This document shows positions 1 through 12,226 of a stretch of DNA of 64,000 nucleotides, in pieces. The stretch spans positions 682,001 through 746,000 of the forward strand of contig NZ_VIGX01000001.1 in NCBI RefSeq assembly GCF_007858475.1. The letters run 5' to 3'. Numbering within the stretch: the first letter of the stretch is position 1; the number at the start of each line of letters is the position of its first letter. The position numbers were made by a program, and so were the translations under genes. The notes beneath the pieces were generated by a model. It worked only from the letters and a program-made list of their open reading frames with translations. It ran no database searches and had not been told where the DNA came from. This DNA is from Tsukamurella conjunctivitidis (GTDB lineage: Bacteria > Actinomycetota > Actinomycetes > Mycobacteriales > Mycobacteriaceae).

Positions 1-1229
1 CGGTCTTCCTCGGCGCCGTCCTCGTCTTCGGCGTGGCCTCCGTCGCCACCGCGTTCGTCGACGTGCCCACTGCGCTCATCGCGCTGCGCTTCATCAAGGG
101 CGTCGCCGCGGCCTTCACCGTCCCGGCGGGCCTGTCGATCATCACCACGACGTTCGCGGAGGGGCCGGCCCGGAACAAGGCCTTCTCCATCTACACCGTC
201 GCGGGTGCCTCCGGCTTCTCGATGGGCCTGGTCTTCGGCGGCCTGCTCACCGAGGTCTCCTACCGGCTGACCCTGCTCTTCCCCGGCCCGGTCGCGCTCG
301 CGCTCGTCCTCCTGGGCTGGAAGGTCATCCCGCGCACCGCACCGTCGGAGACCTTCGCGTTCAAGCGGTTCGACGTGGCCGGGGCCCTCACCTCGACCGG
401 TGCGCTGCTGATCCTCGTCTACACGGTGGTCCAGGCGCCCCACCTCGGCTGGGCCTCGCCCACCGTGCTGACCCTGTTCGCCGTGTCCGCGCTGCTGGCG
501 GTGGCCTTCGTCGTCATCGAGGCCAAGCACCGGCACCCGCTGGTCCGGCTGGGCATCCTTCGCTCGGTCCGCCTGGTGCACGCGAACCTCGCCGGCTTCG
601 TGATGTTCGGCGGGTACGCGGCCTTCCAGTTCCTGGTGACCCTGTACGTGCAGGACTCGCTGGGCTGGAGTCCCGTCGCCATGTCGCTCGCCTTCCTGCC
701 CGCCGGTCTGCTCGTCGTCGCCTCGGCGACCAAGATCGACGCCGTGCTCGACCGCGTGAACAGCACCGTGCTCGTCGCGATCGGCCTGACCGCCTTCCTC
801 GGCGCGTACGTCTGGTTCCTCCGCGCGGAGGCCGGGGCCAGCTACTGGCTGTTCCTGTTCCCGACGATCCTGCTGCTCGGCGTGGGTTTCGCCCTCACAT
901 TCCCGGCCGTGAACTCGCAGGCCACCGAGGGTGTGGACGACGACGAGCAGGGCCTCGCCTCCGGCCTGCTCAACACCTTCATCCAGGTCGGCGGCGCGGT
1001 CATGATGGCCGTCGTCACCGCGATCACCACCAGTACGGGGGCGCAGGCCCTGCCCGGGCAGTTGCTGCCGGGCATGACCACCGCCATCGCCGTCGTCGTC
1101 GGACTCACCCTCGTCGGCCTCGCCGGCACGGTCTCGGTGCTCGCCCTCGCCCGCGGTCGCGAGTCCGACGGTGCCGTCGCTTCCGTTCCCGGGGCGAAGG
1201 CCGAGGTGGGAAGTACCGCCGTCGACTGA
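1..1229 (+). CDS. MFS transporter, DHA2-type, C-terminal part
   Basis: The gene enters the window from upstream: the frame is open from base 3, so the true start is outside. The visible ~409 residues are a chain of hydrophobic helices typical of drug:H+ antiporters of the major facilitator superfamily, probably the 14-helix DHA2 group. The visible N-terminal end includes a helix-loop with FIKGVAAAFTVPAGLSIITT, resembling the motif C region of exporters. The tail is short and hydrophilic. The substrate cannot be read from the sequence. A strong hairpin terminator follows 5 bases after the stop, so it is not obviously in an operon with the next gene. Confidence 0.85.
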   Translation, partial: VFLGAVLVFGVASVATAFVDVPTALIALRFIKGVAAAFTVPAGLSIITTTFAEGPARNKAFSIYTVAGASGFSMGLVFGGLLTEVSYRLTLLFPGPVALALVLLGWKVIPRTAPSETFAFKRFDVAGALTSTGALLILVYTVVQAPHLGWASPTVLTLFAVSALLAVAFVVIEAKHRHPLVRLGILRSVRLVHANLAGFVMFGGYAAFQFLVTLYVQDSLGWSPVAMSLAFLPAGLLVVASATKIDAVLDRVNSTVLVAIGLTAFLGAYVWFLRAEAGASYWLFLFPTILLLGVGFALTFPAVNSQATEGVDDDEQGLASGLLNTFIQVGGAVMMAVVTAITTSTGAQALPGQLLPGMTTAIAVVVGLTLVGLAGTVSVLALARGRESDGAVASVPGAKAEVGSTAVD

Positions 1230-1234
1230 GTAGT

Positions 1235-1273
1235 CCTACGCTGCCGCGCCGTTCCCCGGCGCGGCAGCGTAGG
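1235..1273 (+). terminator. Strong hairpin terminator overlapping the next gene's ribosome-binding site
   Basis: Arms 1235-1250 and 1258-1273 are perfectly complementary over 16 bp with a 7-base loop. It lies just after the MFS stop and ends 3 bases before the ATG of the DUF2339 gene, so the AGGGG that would serve as its ribosome-binding site is partly inside the 3' arm. No clear U-run follows, as is common in actinobacterial terminators. Confidence 0.75.
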
Positions 1274-1276
1274 GGC

Positions 1277-3022
1277 ATGCCTCCGACAGCCCCGCAGAAC
1301 GATCCCCGGATCGCCCGTCTCGCCACCGAACTCGCCATCACCGTCCAGCGGCTGCAGTGGATGCAGGCCGAGCTCGGTGCACTGCAGCGGCCGGTGGCCG
1401 CCCCCGTCCTCACCCAGGCGCAGCGGCCGGCGTACGCACGCACTCCGGTGCAGCACCCGCGGCCCGTGCCGCCGGCGCCGGTGCCGTTCCCCGCTCCCGC
1501 CCGGCCGACTCCCGCCCGGCCGCCGGTCTTCACCGTCGCGCGGGTGCTCGCCGGCGCGGGCGTGCTCGTCACGCTCATCGGCGTCGCGCTGCTCCTCGTC
1601 CTCGCCGCGCAGGCCGGCCTGCTCGGGCCCGCGGTCCGCGTCGGCCTCGGCACCGCGCTCGCCGCGGGCCTCCTCGGCGCCGCGCTGTGGCTCCACGGCC
1701 GCCCCGGCGGCCGCATCGGGTCCGCGGCGCTCGCCGCCACCGGCATCGCCGCTGCCTACCTGGACACCGTCGCCGTCACGGGGATCTACGGCTGGGTGCC
1801 CCCGGTGGTCGGCCTCACGCTGTCGGGGCTCATCGCCCTCGGCGGTCTCGCGCTCGCGATGCGGTGGCGCAGCCAATGGCTCGGGATCGCGCTGTACGCG
1901 CCCGTCCAGCTGCTGGCGCCGCCGCTCGCCGACAACGCCTATCTGCTCGGCGGATTCACCCTGATCCTCGCGATCGCCTCGATCGGCGTCTCCCGCCCGG
2001 CTGCCTGGCCCCGGCTGCACGTGGTCCGCTCGGCCGGCACCTCGCTCACCCTCGCAGTGCTAACCCTCGCAGCCGGCCCCGCCGACGCCCTGCCGATCCT
2101 CGGTGCGACGGTGCTCGGCGCCGTCGTCGGCCTGCTCGCCGCCGCCGATCCGGAGGCCCGCGCAGGCCGGTCCTGGGCGCTGGTCGCCGCCGGTATCGTC
2201 TCGTCGGCGCCCGTCCTGCTGGCGACGATCGGCGCTCCCGACTGGGCGGCGGCCTTCGCCGCCCTCGCGCTGGTCGCGGCGACGATCGCCCTCGGCCTGG
2301 TGCCGGGCACCGTTCCCGCCGTCCGCGGCGTGTGGTTCGGCCTCGCAGCCTTCGCCGCCCTGATCGGCGCACTCGTGTCCACGCCCGCCGCGTCGCTGCC
2401 GGCCGTCGTGCTCGCGCTCGGCATCGGCGCGCTCCTCGCGGCCGGCCGCGAACCATCGGCCTGCTGGGCGGGCGCAGCCCTCGGCGGCGTGGGTCTCGCG
2501 ATCGCGCTCGAGCAGTACCGCCCGACGGTGACCCTGCTCGACTCCGCCGTCGGCCGCGGCGCGGGCACTGCACCGGCTCTCGCGACCGCGGCGCTCGCCC
2601 TGACCCTCGCCGTTGTCGCGGTGTGGCGCCTGCTGCCGCAGGTTCCCGAGGAGGCGCGGAACCTCGTGGTGGTGGTCTGCGGTGTCGCCGCCCTCGGCGC
2701 GGCCACCGCGCTGTTCGCGAACGTCGGCTGGGCCCTCGGCGGCGCGGAGGGCGCCCGCTGGGGCCACGGCGTCGCGACCGTCGCCTGGATCACGACGGGC
2801 GCGTACCTGCTGTTGCAGCGCCGCCGCGACTGGGGCACCGCCGGGACCGTCGCGGGGCTGGCCCTCATCGGCGGCGCCGTCGCGAAGCTCTTCCTGTTCG
2901 ACCTCGCCGCGCTCGACGGTGCGGTGCGCGTGATCGCCTTCCTGCTGGTCGGTGTCGCCCTCCTCGCGGTGGGCGCGACCTACGCCGCCCGGTCGGAGCG
3001 GGGCCGCCGCACCGTGGGATGA
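1277..3022 (+). CDS. DUF2339 polytopic membrane protein
   Basis: A 581-residue integral membrane protein. The first ~45 residues are a soluble heptad-like segment (LATELAITVQRLQWMQAELG), then a proline-rich linker to about residue 85, then more than a dozen hydrophobic segments to the C-terminus. This architecture matches DUF2339 proteins, whose function is unknown. The start follows a terminator hairpin that holds the ribosome-binding site, so translation may depend on hairpin melting or on a transcript starting inside the hairpin. It and the DUF445 gene occupy the place upstream of groES where tsaD lies in M. tuberculosis (recalled synteny). Confidence 0.75.
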   Translation: MPPTAPQNDPRIARLATELAITVQRLQWMQAELGALQRPVAAPVLTQAQRPAYARTPVQHPRPVPPAPVPFPAPARPTPARPPVFTVARVLAGAGVLVTLIGVALLLVLAAQAGLLGPAVRVGLGTALAAGLLGAALWLHGRPGGRIGSAALAATGIAAAYLDTVAVTGIYGWVPPVVGLTLSGLIALGGLALAMRWRSQWLGIALYAPVQLLAPPLADNAYLLGGFTLILAIASIGVSRPAAWPRLHVVRSAGTSLTLAVLTLAAGPADALPILGATVLGAVVGLLAAADPEARAGRSWALVAAGIVSSAPVLLATIGAPDWAAAFAALALVAATIALGLVPGTVPAVRGVWFGLAAFAALIGALVSTPAASLPAVVLALGIGALLAAGREPSACWAGAALGGVGLAIALEQYRPTVTLLDSAVGRGAGTAPALATAALALTLAVVAVWRLLPQVPEEARNLVVVVCGVAALGAATALFANVGWALGGAEGARWGHGVATVAWITTGAYLLLQRRRDWGTAGTVAGLALIGGAVAKLFLFDLAALDGAVRVIAFLLVGVALLAVGATYAARSERGRRTVG

Positions 3023-3072
3023 CCTGCGCGGATCGGCCCCGCCGGACCGTGCCCACTGCGTAGTGTGACGCC

Positions 3073-4446
3073 ATGCAGACCTGGGCCGAGATCACTGCAG
3101 ACGTTCAGCGGAACTGGCTCATCTACCTGTCCATGCCGATCATCGCGGCCCTCATCGGCTACGGCACCAAGGTCGTGGCCATCCGGATGATGTTCCGGCC
3201 GCACACCTTCAAGGGGGTCGGCAAGCTCGGCTGGCAGGGCATCATCCCCAAGCGGGCGCCGCAGATGGTCGAGGTGCTGTGCGACACCCTCACCGACCGG
3301 CTGGTCTCGGCGTCGGACATCCTCGAGAAGGTCGACGCCGACGAGTTGGGCGACCGGATGGAGCGGCAGCTGCGGCGCGAGGTGGCGCGCATCGTGCCCG
3401 AGGTCGCCGCCGAGTACCAGCCCGCCCTGTGGAACCTGCTCCCGGCGACGGCCCGGGACCTGGTGATCCAGCGCGCGCAGGTGATCGCGCGGGACCTCGT
3501 GCCGAAGCTCGTCGCGGCGATCCGGGAGAACATCGACGAGGTCTTCGATCTCAAGGAGATGGTCACGCGCGAGGTGCTGGCCGATCCCGACGTGCTGGAG
3601 CGGATGTTCCTCGACGTCGGCCGGCGCGAGTTCGCCTTCATCCGCAACAGCGGCCTGGTCTTCGGCTTCGTCATCGGCCTGCTGCAGGCGGCGTGCTGGG
3701 CGCTCTTCCGCAATCCGTGGATCATGCCGCTGTTCGGCCTCTTCACCGGCTGGTTCACCGACTGGGCGGCGCTGCGGTTGATCTTCAATCCCAAGGAGCC
3801 GAAGAAGTACCTCGGCTTCCTCCCGTGGCAGGGCCTGTTCCAGAAGCATCGCCTCCCGGTCTCCGAGGAGTACGGCGCGCTCATCGCGACCCGGGTGCTG
3901 ACGGCGGAGCGACTCGTGCGGTCGCTGTTCACCGGTCCCCAGCGCGATCAGCTGGTGGTGGTCGTCGCGGGGGTGCTGCGCGAGGCGATGGAGGACGAGA
4001 TCCCCAGCGTCGAGAAGGCGCTGCGCAGCAACTCCGAGAACCTCGGGCTCGACCGGCTCGGTCTCGGGCCACTGACCGCGGGCAACCTCGTCGGCGTGGT
4101 CGCGGACGCCGTCGGGAAGGTGGGCGGCGCCGTCGGCGGGCAGGTCGGGAAGGTCGCGGGCGGCCTCGACATGACGCAGATCGGCCCGATGTCCCGGGCG
4201 GGTGCCGATGACTTCGTCGCCTCGATGCCGGTCATGCTGGCCGACGCGAACGACTACCTCGACGCCAAGCTCGACATCCGCACGACGATGGTGCAGAAGA
4301 TGGCGGCGATGACCCCCGACGAGTTCGAGGGCGTGCTGCGGCCCGCCTTCCAGGCGGACGAGAAGACGCTCATCATGGTGGGCGCGATCCTCGGCTTCCT
4401 GGTCGGTGAACTGCAGGTTCTGATGGTGGAGCACCTCACTCACTGA
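3073..4446 (+). CDS. DUF445 family membrane protein
   Basis: A 457-residue protein of the DUF445 family. It has an N-terminal membrane helix (about residues 16-36), a helical soluble domain, a hydrophobic pair near residues 195-235 containing WIMPLFGLFTGWFTDWAALR, and a final C-terminal helix. The family repeats the pattern G..T.W.A...IF.P, seen here twice (GYGTKVVAIRMMFRP and GWFTDWAALRLIFNP). Its role is unknown, although related proteins are often described as envelope-associated. TAGTGT at 3061-3066 is 6 bases before the ATG, so a leaderless transcript is likely. The following intergenic region begins the groES control region. Confidence 0.8.
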   Translation: MQTWAEITADVQRNWLIYLSMPIIAALIGYGTKVVAIRMMFRPHTFKGVGKLGWQGIIPKRAPQMVEVLCDTLTDRLVSASDILEKVDADELGDRMERQLRREVARIVPEVAAEYQPALWNLLPATARDLVIQRAQVIARDLVPKLVAAIRENIDEVFDLKEMVTREVLADPDVLERMFLDVGRREFAFIRNSGLVFGFVIGLLQAACWALFRNPWIMPLFGLFTGWFTDWAALRLIFNPKEPKKYLGFLPWQGLFQKHRLPVSEEYGALIATRVLTAERLVRSLFTGPQRDQLVVVVAGVLREAMEDEIPSVEKALRSNSENLGLDRLGLGPLTAGNLVGVVADAVGKVGGAVGGQVGKVAGGLDMTQIGPMSRAGADDFVASMPVMLADANDYLDAKLDIRTTMVQKMAAMTPDEFEGVLRPAFQADEKTLIMVGAILGFLVGELQVLMVEHLTH

Positions 4447-4464
4447 ATTGTCGCAACGCCGCCC

Positions 4465-4498
4465 TTGAGTGCTAGCACTCCCATCGGTAGAGTGCTAA
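4465..4498 (+). promoter_or_regulatory. groES promoter with CIRCE operator (HrcA site)
   Basis: CTAGCACTC at 4472-4480, nine bases, then GAGTGCTAA at 4490-4498 matches the CIRCE consensus TTAGCACTC-N9-GAGTGCTAA with one mismatch. A housekeeping-type promoter, TTGAGT (4465-4470), 17-base spacer, TAGAGT (4488-4493), is covered by the operator, which fits repression by HrcA when no heat stress is present. hrcA itself is not in the window. Confidence 0.9.
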
Positions 4499-4614
4499 GT
4501 GGTTCGTGCGGCCGGGGTGACTCGGGCGCACAAGGTGACGCCGGCACCCGCGACGACGGCTGTGACTTTCGGGCCACCCAACATGACAGAAGATTCCACA
4601 CATGGAGGCGAACT

Positions 4615-4914
4615 GTGGCGAGCGTGAACATCAAGCCGCTTGACGACAAGATCCTGGTCAAGGCCACCGAGGCCGAGACCACCACCGCGTCGGGCCTGGT
4701 CATCCCGGACACCGCCAAGGAGAAGCCGCAGACCGGCACCGTCGTCGCCGTGGGCGAGGGCCGCGTGACCGAGCAGGGCAACCGGGTTCCCACCGGCATC
4801 AACGAGGGCGACACCGTGCTGTTCAGCAAGTACGGCGGCACCGAGTTCAACTACAACGGCGAGGAGTACCTGGTGCTCTCCGCGCGCGACGTCCTGGCCG
4901 TCATCGGCAAGTAA
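4615..4914 (+). CDS. groES: Co-chaperonin GroES (Cpn10)
   Basis: A 99-residue Hsp10, the usual length. It is the heptameric lid of the GroEL chamber in the cytoplasm. The start is the GTG at 4615 ([16 protein letters not shown] follows), with GGAGG at 4604-4608 giving 6-base spacing. An upstream in-frame extension is open but not supported by homology or a ribosome-binding site. The mobile loop ([18 protein letters not shown]) and C-terminal beta strand are intact. It is controlled by CIRCE and followed by a hairpin before groEL1. Confidence 0.95.
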   Translation: MASVNIKPLDDKILVKATEAETTTASGLVIPDTAKEKPQTGTVVAVGEGRVTEQGNRVPTGINEGDTVLFSKYGGTEFNYNGEEYLVLSARDVLAVIGK

Positions 4915-4933
4915 CGGCGCACACGTGCGAATT

Positions 4934-4978
4934 CCGGACCGCCCCGCCCCCTGGGATACCGGGGTCGGGGCGGTCCGG
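4934..4978 (+). terminator. Hairpin between groES and groEL1
   Basis: CCGGACCGCCCCG (4934-4946) pairs with CGGGGCGGTCCGG (4966-4978), with further GC pairing inside. It sits 19 bases after the groES stop and 31 before groEL1. It could be a partial terminator that lowers groEL1 expression, or an mRNA-processing/stability element. Confidence 0.55.
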
Positions 4979-5006
4979 CCGTTTCCGCAGAGCTGAGGAG
5001 CTTTGA

Positions 5007-6617
<1,611 letters not shown>

Positions 6618-6641
6618 GAGCCCCGAGCGTCGTAGCAATGC

Positions 6642-6675
6642 GGAGCGCCCCCGACCATCCGGTCGGGGGCGCTCC
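6642..6675 (+). terminator. groESL terminator
   Basis: A perfect 15-bp stem (6642-6656 with 6661-6675) around the loop ATCC, 24 bases after the groEL1 stop. It lies between convergent groEL1 and whiB3 and may serve both strands. Confidence 0.85.
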
Positions 6676-6700
6676 CGCGTTCCAGCTGCCGCCGGGCCGC

Positions 6701-7003
6701 TCAGCCCGCGATGCGGCTCGTCTTCACCCGCGCCTTGGAGGCCAGCGCGGCGCGCTCCGACTCCGACAGGCCGCCCCAGATGCCGTAGGGCTCCGCGACG
6801 GTGATGGCGTGCGCGCGGCACTGGGTGAGAACGGGGCACGTGCGGCACAGCTCCTTCGCGCGACGTTCGCGCTGGGCGCGTGCCCGTCCGCGTTCACCAT
6901 CGGGATGGAAGAAGACCGAGCTGTCGACCCCGCGGCACACGCCGTGCATCTGCCAATCCCAGAAGTCCGAGTTGGGACCGGGGAGCTCGTTGGGTTGAGG
7001 CAT
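6701..7003 (-). CDS. whiB3: WhiB3-type iron-sulfur redox regulator
   Basis: A 100-residue Wbl protein beginning MPQPNELPGPNSD, close to mycobacterial WhiB3 (MPQPEQLPGPNAD, recalled). The four cluster ligands are C23, C53, C56 and C62 (C...CxxCxxxxxC), followed by the G[I/V]WGG turn (YGIWGGLSE) and a basic C-terminus for DNA contact. WhiB3 holds a [4Fe-4S] cluster, senses NO, oxygen and redox state, and works with the housekeeping sigma factor. An ATG two codons upstream (7009) is in frame, but GGAG at 7013-7016 is only 1 base from it and 7 bases from the ATG at 7003, so 7003 is preferred. Confidence 0.93.
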   Translation of the reverse strand: MPQPNELPGPNSDFWDWQMHGVCRGVDSSVFFHPDGERGRARAQRERRAKELCRTCPVLTQCRAHAITVAEPYGIWGGLSESERAALASKARVKTSRIAG

Positions 7004-7068
7004 GCGCATTCTCCAGACACTCGGCGTTCTCGCGGGCGTGGAAACGTCGTTGTTCCTCTCGCGTCCTC

Positions 7069-7099
7069 ACCGTAGGCAGTTCGCTAGACGAAGGTCAAC
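7069..7099 (-). promoter_or_regulatory. Candidate whiB3 promoter
   Basis: On the minus strand TTGACC (7099-7094) and TACGGT (7074-7069) are separated by 19 bases, a slightly long SigA-like arrangement. It gives a leader of roughly 60 bases before the whiB3 ATG. The rest of the 376-base gap up to 7379 holds no gene I can support. Confidence 0.45.
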
Positions 7100-7255
7100 C
7101 CGTTCCGGGGTATCCGGGGGGTGATTCGATCAGCGTGAGAATTAACGTCGTGTTCATTCATCGGGTCGATGTGCACCTGAGGAATTGCGACCGCGAATCC
7201 AACACCCGTCCCGACGTCCATGCAGGTAGTGCTATGTTTTGAATTATCGTACGCC

Positions 7256-7263
7256 GTAACGCT
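7256..7263 (+). promoter_or_regulatory. Possible SigD -35 element upstream of the sigD operon
   Basis: The octamer GTAACGCT matches the -35 consensus I recall for M. tuberculosis SigD. It lies ~117 bases before the first gene of the sigD operon. No convincing CGAT-type -10 stands at the right distance, so this is a hint of autoregulation only. Confidence 0.3.
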
Positions 7264-7379
7264 GAGGCGATCGAGGCCGAACTGTGCACGGGAATCGTCT
7301 TACATGACGGTAACGTCGACACCCGTGAACGGCCCCGGCGCTCCATTGTCACGGCTGCAAATTCTGGAAGGTTAAATCT

Positions 7380-8267
7380 TTGGAAACTGGACAATCGGGT
7401 GCCTCCACGGAGCAGCTCCTCGCCGCGGCGTTCGGTGCCGGCTGTGGTCCTGTCGGGCCGTTGGAGGGGGCGGCCGGGCGGTCGTGGTTGCGGGCCGTCG
7501 CGCTGGCGGGATCCGGCAGGTTCGCCGCCGCACGGTCCGCGACGGCGGGGATCACCGACGGCGTGTTCGCCTCGGCGGCCCGGTGTCTCGAGGCGTCGAT
7601 GCTGCGGCAGTCGGGCCGGCACCGTGCCGCCACCGTCCCCGACGGCGCCGCGCTCGCCCTTGCGTCCGCACAGCGCGAAGAACCCGGCTACGGTCTGAGC
7701 GTGGCCCTGACGGTCGATGCGACGGTGGGACTCGCGGCCGACGCCCTGGGGACCGGACGGTTCGCACTCAGTGCGCGCCTGCTCGCGCGCGCCGACGGCC
7801 ACCTCGCGGCGCACGACGCCGGGGCGGCGACGACGGCGGCGAAGGCCCCCGGAGCGGGCGATCCGGGGGAGTGCGGACCGTGGTGGACGGTGCCGCGCGC
7901 GCGCCTGCGGAGGGACTGGGTCGCGGCCGAGCTCGCCGTGTACTCGGGGGACACCGCGGGCGCGGCCGCCGCCGTTGACGCGCTGCTCACGGCCGATCCG
8001 GGCGCCGGGCGACCGCGCCACCACGCGAAGACTCTCCTCATCGCGGGCGCCGCGGCGATGGCGTCCGGGGAGGTCGAGCGGGCCGGGGAACTTGTCGGGA
8101 AGGCGTACCAGGTCGCCACCGAGTCCGTGTTGAATCCTCTAAGGTGGGCCGGTGCGAAAATGATGAGCGGCACGTCAGGAGAGGAACGGGGGGTGGCGAC
8201 GGCGCGGATCGTCGCCGCTCTGGAGGAGGAATGGATTCGTGATGGCGCGGATCTGGCAGGGGTGTAA
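7380..8267 (+). CDS. Conserved protein of the sigD operon (Rv3415c-like)
   Basis: A 295-residue protein with no catalytic motif that I recognise. It is alanine-rich and probably all-helical, with a repeat-like layout (RFAAARSATAGITDG, TGRFALSARLLARADGHLA, DTAGAAAAVDALL) that suggests TPR-like helical pairs. The start is TTG at 7380 with GGAAGG at 7365-7370. Position directly before sigD matches Rv3415c in M. tuberculosis, also uncharacterised. The 20-base gap to sigD suggests one operon. Confidence 0.6.
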   Translation: METGQSGASTEQLLAAAFGAGCGPVGPLEGAAGRSWLRAVALAGSGRFAAARSATAGITDGVFASAARCLEASMLRQSGRHRAATVPDGAALALASAQREEPGYGLSVALTVDATVGLAADALGTGRFALSARLLARADGHLAAHDAGAATTAAKAPGAGDPGECGPWWTVPRARLRRDWVAAELAVYSGDTAGAAAAVDALLTADPGAGRPRHHAKTLLIAGAAAMASGEVERAGELVGKAYQVATESVLNPLRWAGAKMMSGTSGEERGVATARIVAALEEEWIRDGADLAGV

Positions 8268-8287
8268 CGGCGGAATGCAGGCTGGCG

Positions 8288-8860
8288 ATGAATCTGACAG
8301 GTGAGGAGCTCGACCGAGCCGTGCGCGAAGCATCGCGCGGGGACAGGTCTGCGCTCGCAGATGTTCTCGACACCATCCGACCTCTCGTCGTGCGGTACTG
8401 CCGCGCGCGGGTCGGGGGCGGCGAGCGTCACTCGCTGTCGGCTGAGGATCTCACGCAGGAGGTGTGCATGGCTGTGATGACGGCTCTGCCCCGTTACGAG
8501 GACCAGGGGCGTCCGTTCATGGCGTTCGTGTACGGCATCGCCGCGCACAAGGTCGCGGACGGCTTCCGGAACGCCTCGCGTAACAAATCCGACCCCGTGG
8601 GCGAGATTCCAGAGAGAGCGTCGCTGGAAGGCGGGCCCGAGAGCCACGCGCTCGCCACTGAGGCGAGCCGTGACATGGCCCGGCTGCTCAGCACGCTCCC
8701 CGAGAAACAGCGCGAGATCCTGATCCTCCGCGTGGTCGTCGGCCTGTCGGCCGAGGAGACCGCGGAGGCCGTGGGCGGTACCGCAGGTGCCGTCCGCGTC
8801 GCTCAGCACCGCGCGCTGACCAAGCTGAAGAACCAGATCGCGAAAGAAGGTGAGAACTGA
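8288..8860 (+). CDS. sigD: ECF RNA polymerase sigma factor SigD
   Basis: A 190-residue sigma-70 family factor with only regions 2 and 4. Region 2 (about 45-100) contains LTQEVCMAVMTALPRY and FMAFVYGIAAHKVAD. Region 4 (about 135-185) contains LPEKQREILILRVVVGLSA and a helix-turn-helix ending HRALTKLK. It directs RNA polymerase to stationary-phase and envelope genes in mycobacteria and is held inactive by RsdA, encoded next. Its stop precedes the rsdA ATG by a single base. Confidence 0.95.
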   Translation: MNLTGEELDRAVREASRGDRSALADVLDTIRPLVVRYCRARVGGGERHSLSAEDLTQEVCMAVMTALPRYEDQGRPFMAFVYGIAAHKVADGFRNASRNKSDPVGEIPERASLEGGPESHALATEASRDMARLLSTLPEKQREILILRVVVGLSAEETAEAVGGTAGAVRVAQHRALTKLKNQIAKEGEN

Positions 8861-8861
8861 C

Positions 8862-12151
<3,290 letters not shown>

Positions 12152-12152
12152 A

Positions 12153-12188
12153 CCTGCTGAACAGGCACATCCTGCTGAACAGGCACAT
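12153..12188 (+). repeat. Perfect 18-bp tandem duplication between guaB2 and guaB3
   Basis: CCTGCTGAACAGGCACAT occurs twice back to back (12153-12170, 12171-12188), beginning right after the guaB2 stop. Each copy contains CCTG-N5-CAGG, so each can form a small stem. Confidence 0.9.
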
Positions 12189-12226
12189 TCGGAGCGGCCG
12201 CTCCGGAACCGGAAGGACTGAGCGCG

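Noticed and set aside
4465-4614. Longer groES reading frame starting at 4465
   Set aside because: It would translate the promoter and CIRCE element; homology and the ribosome-binding site place the start at 4615.
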